A stretch of DNA of 64,000 nt from Anderseniella sp. (GTDB lineage: Bacteria; Pseudomonadota; Alphaproteobacteria; Rhizobiales; Aestuariivirgaceae), in the NCBI GenBank assembly GCA_028289645.1, contig JANQOK010000007.1, forward strand, positions 1-64,000, written 5' to 3'. The position numbers were made by a program, and so were the translations under genes. The notes below the pieces were generated by a model, which did not search any database, was not told the DNA's origin, and saw only the letters and a program-made list of their open reading frames with translations. The stretch's first letter is position 1. Each line of letters opens with the position of its first letter. Below are positions 62,607-64,000 of the stretch, piece by piece.

Positions 62607-64000
62607 ATGACAAGCGATTCCACAGTTCAGGTCCTGCTGCCGTTGGCACTGGAGGATGCCTATACCTACCTGGTGCCGGAGGCCATGATGCTGGGTCCGG
62701 GCGACTATGTGCGGGTGCCGTTGGGGCCGCGCCAGGTCACCGGCGTGGTGTGGGCGGTTGGCGGCGCCGCTCCAGACAGCGCCAGACTGCGGGCTGTCAA
62801 CGAGAAATATGAATCGCTCCCCATGCCGGAGCTGCACAGGCAGTTCATCGACTGGGTAGCGCAGTACTATCTGGAGCCGCCGGGATCGGTCCTGCGCATG
62901 GCCTTGCGGGTGCCGGAGGCGCTTGGTGCGCCACGGCAGCAGATCGCCTACCGGGCATCCGGCCAGCAACCGGCCAAGCTGACGGCGCAGCGAACCCGGG
63001 TGCTGGATGTGGCGGGCGACGGACTGGCACGGCGCGCGCCGGAGCTTGCCCAGGAAGCAGGCGTCGGAGCTTCAGTTGTAAAGGGACTGGTCAAGACAGG
63101 TGCGCTGGAAGCGGTCACGCTGCCGGCCATGGCGGGCTTTGCGGTGCCGGAACTGAACCACAGCCGGGTCGAGCTGTCGGACGGCCAGACCCAGGCTGCA
63201 GCAGACCTGCGCCAGGCGGTGACGGCGCGCCGGTTTTCGGTGTCGCTGCTGGACGGCGTCACCGGGTCCGGCAAGACGGAAGTTTATTTCGAGGCCATGG
63301 CGGCCGCGCTGGCGCAAGGCCGGCAAGTGCTGCTGCTGTTGCCGGAAATCGCGCTGACGGGGCCGTTCCTGCGCCGGGTCGAGGAGCGCTTTGGCGTGCC
63401 GCCGGCGGAGTGGCACTCGGCGGTTCGTCCCAGGGAGCGCGAGCGGGTGTGGCGCGGCGTGGCCAGCGGCGACGCCCGCATCGTGGTCGGTGCGCGCTCG
63501 GCGCTGTTCCTGCCCTGGCGGCGGCCCGGCCTGATCGTGGTGGACGAAGAGCATGAGCCGGCGTTCAAGCAGTCCGAAGGCGTCAACTATCATGCCCGGG
63601 ACATGGCCGTGCTGTACGGATCCCTGGGCGGGTTTCCGGTGATTCTTGCCTCGGCCACGCCATCGCTGGAATCACTGTGGAACGCCGGCAAGGGACGCTA
63701 TGCCCATGTCCGGCTGGAGGCCCGGTACGGCAAGGCGCAATTGCCGGAAGTGAACCTGCTCGACATGCGCAGCGAAAAGATGCCGTCGGGCGAATGGATG
63801 GCGCCGGCGCTAGTCGACGCCGTGGCCGACACGCTCGGCAAGGGCGACCAGGCGCTGCTGTTCTTGAACCGGCGCGGCTATGCGCCGCTCACCCTGTGCC
63901 GTACGTGCGGGTTCCGGCTGGCCTGTCCGCAATGTGCGAGCTGGCTGGTGGAACACAGGTTCAGGGGCAGGCTGGCCTGCCATCACTGCGGGCATGAAGA
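62607..64000 (+). CDS. priA: Primosomal replication restart helicase PriA (3' end outside window)
   Basis: PriA restarts stalled replication forks. The visible 464 codons run from ATG 62607 to the window edge without a stop; an in-frame GTG at 62565 with AGGCAGG upstream is another possible start. The 3'BD domain begins VQVLLPLALEDAYTYLVPE. The helicase follows with Walker A LLDGVTGSGKTEVYFEAM, LLLLPEIALTG, Walker B VVDEEHEPAFKQSEG, ASATPSLESL and LLFLNRRGYAP. The zinc-binding insert starts CRTCGFRLACPQC and continues ACHHCG at the edge. Confidence 0.95.
   Translation, partial: MTSDSTVQVLLPLALEDAYTYLVPEAMMLGPGDYVRVPLGPRQVTGVVWAVGGAAPDSARLRAVNEKYESLPMPELHRQFIDWVAQYYLEPPGSVLRMALRVPEALGAPRQQIAYRASGQQPAKLTAQRTRVLDVAGDGLARRAPELAQEAGVGASVVKGLVKTGALEAVTLPAMAGFAVPELNHSRVELSDGQTQAAADLRQAVTARRFSVSLLDGVTGSGKTEVYFEAMAAALAQGRQVLLLLPEIALTGPFLRRVEERFGVPPAEWHSAVRPRERERVWRGVASGDARIVVGARSALFLPWRRPGLIVVDEEHEPAFKQSEGVNYHARDMAVLYGSLGGFPVILASATPSLESLWNAGKGRYAHVRLEARYGKAQLPEVNLLDMRSEKMPSGEWMAPALVDAVADTLGKGDQALLFLNRRGYAPLTLCRTCGFRLACPQCASWLVEHRFRGRLACHHCGHE

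Overview
The window is about 64 kb of high-GC DNA from an alphaproteobacterium, most likely of the order Hyphomicrobiales (Rhizobiales). I infer this from several features together: an Irr-type Fur regulator, an intact TGA-N9-TCA iron box of the RirA type, the ftsY / yciB / ccm / acnA neighbourhood, ethylmalonyl-CoA pathway genes, and the mdh-sucCD-sucAB-lpd TCA cluster next to zapE. I cannot name a genus. I see no rRNA, tRNA, CRISPR array, prophage or complete transposase gene. It reads as chromosomal core with a few accessory islands.

Layout. 0-5.2 kb: 3' end of ftsY, beginning inside a GAGCCT microsatellite, then yciB, a MarR regulator and the leftward cytochrome c maturation operon ccmA-B-C-D-G. 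5.3-12.7 kb: acnA, a Tat-exported DUF1223 protein, DUF1330, a PLP-dependent dehydratase paired with a divergent folD, and a DUF429-pdxY pair. 12.9-18.4 kb: a malyl-CoA thioesterase/lyase and mesaconyl-CoA hydratase pair, then sdhCDAB. 18.4-21.3 kb: small accessory genes. 21.3-25.5 kb: a zinc island (DUF1826, znuA, znuCB, zur) with two matching candidate Zur boxes. 25.6-29.4 kb: a GNAT enzyme, mmsA and an unusual START-like/M50 protease fusion. 29.4-40.6 kb: zapE, mdh, sucC, an unknown secreted protein, sucD, sucA, sucB, a 264-bp MITE-like element and lpdA. 40.7-43.7 kb: a DAO-family flavoenzyme, xerC and a small secreted protein.

43.8-52.4 kb is the most interesting accessory region. It is a tightly packed seven-gene leftward operon: a choline-sulfatase-like enzyme, a Rieske oxygenase of the quaternary-ammonium type, two SDRs, an aldehyde dehydrogenase, a BKACE (DUF849) enzyme and an L-carnitine-dehydrogenase-like enzyme. 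A GlxA/CdhR-like AraC regulator is divergent from it. The set looks like a composite pathway for quaternary amines: sulfate ester hydrolysis, oxidation to a beta-keto acid, acetyl-CoA-dependent cleavage, and oxygenase attack on the N-methylated product. The exact substrate cannot be read from sequence.

52.5-64 kb: a panE-like reductase, GrpB, a Cys-rich unknown, a TonB-dependent receptor followed by a single-chain ABC transporter of the YddA/SbmA/Rv1819c type (with an IRO box and a second perfect palindrome upstream), a pseudoazurin-like cupredoxin, a VOC protein, irr, a secreted alpha/beta hydrolase, a transaldolase-like gene and the 5' part of priA. No gene-free stretch exceeds 300 bases.
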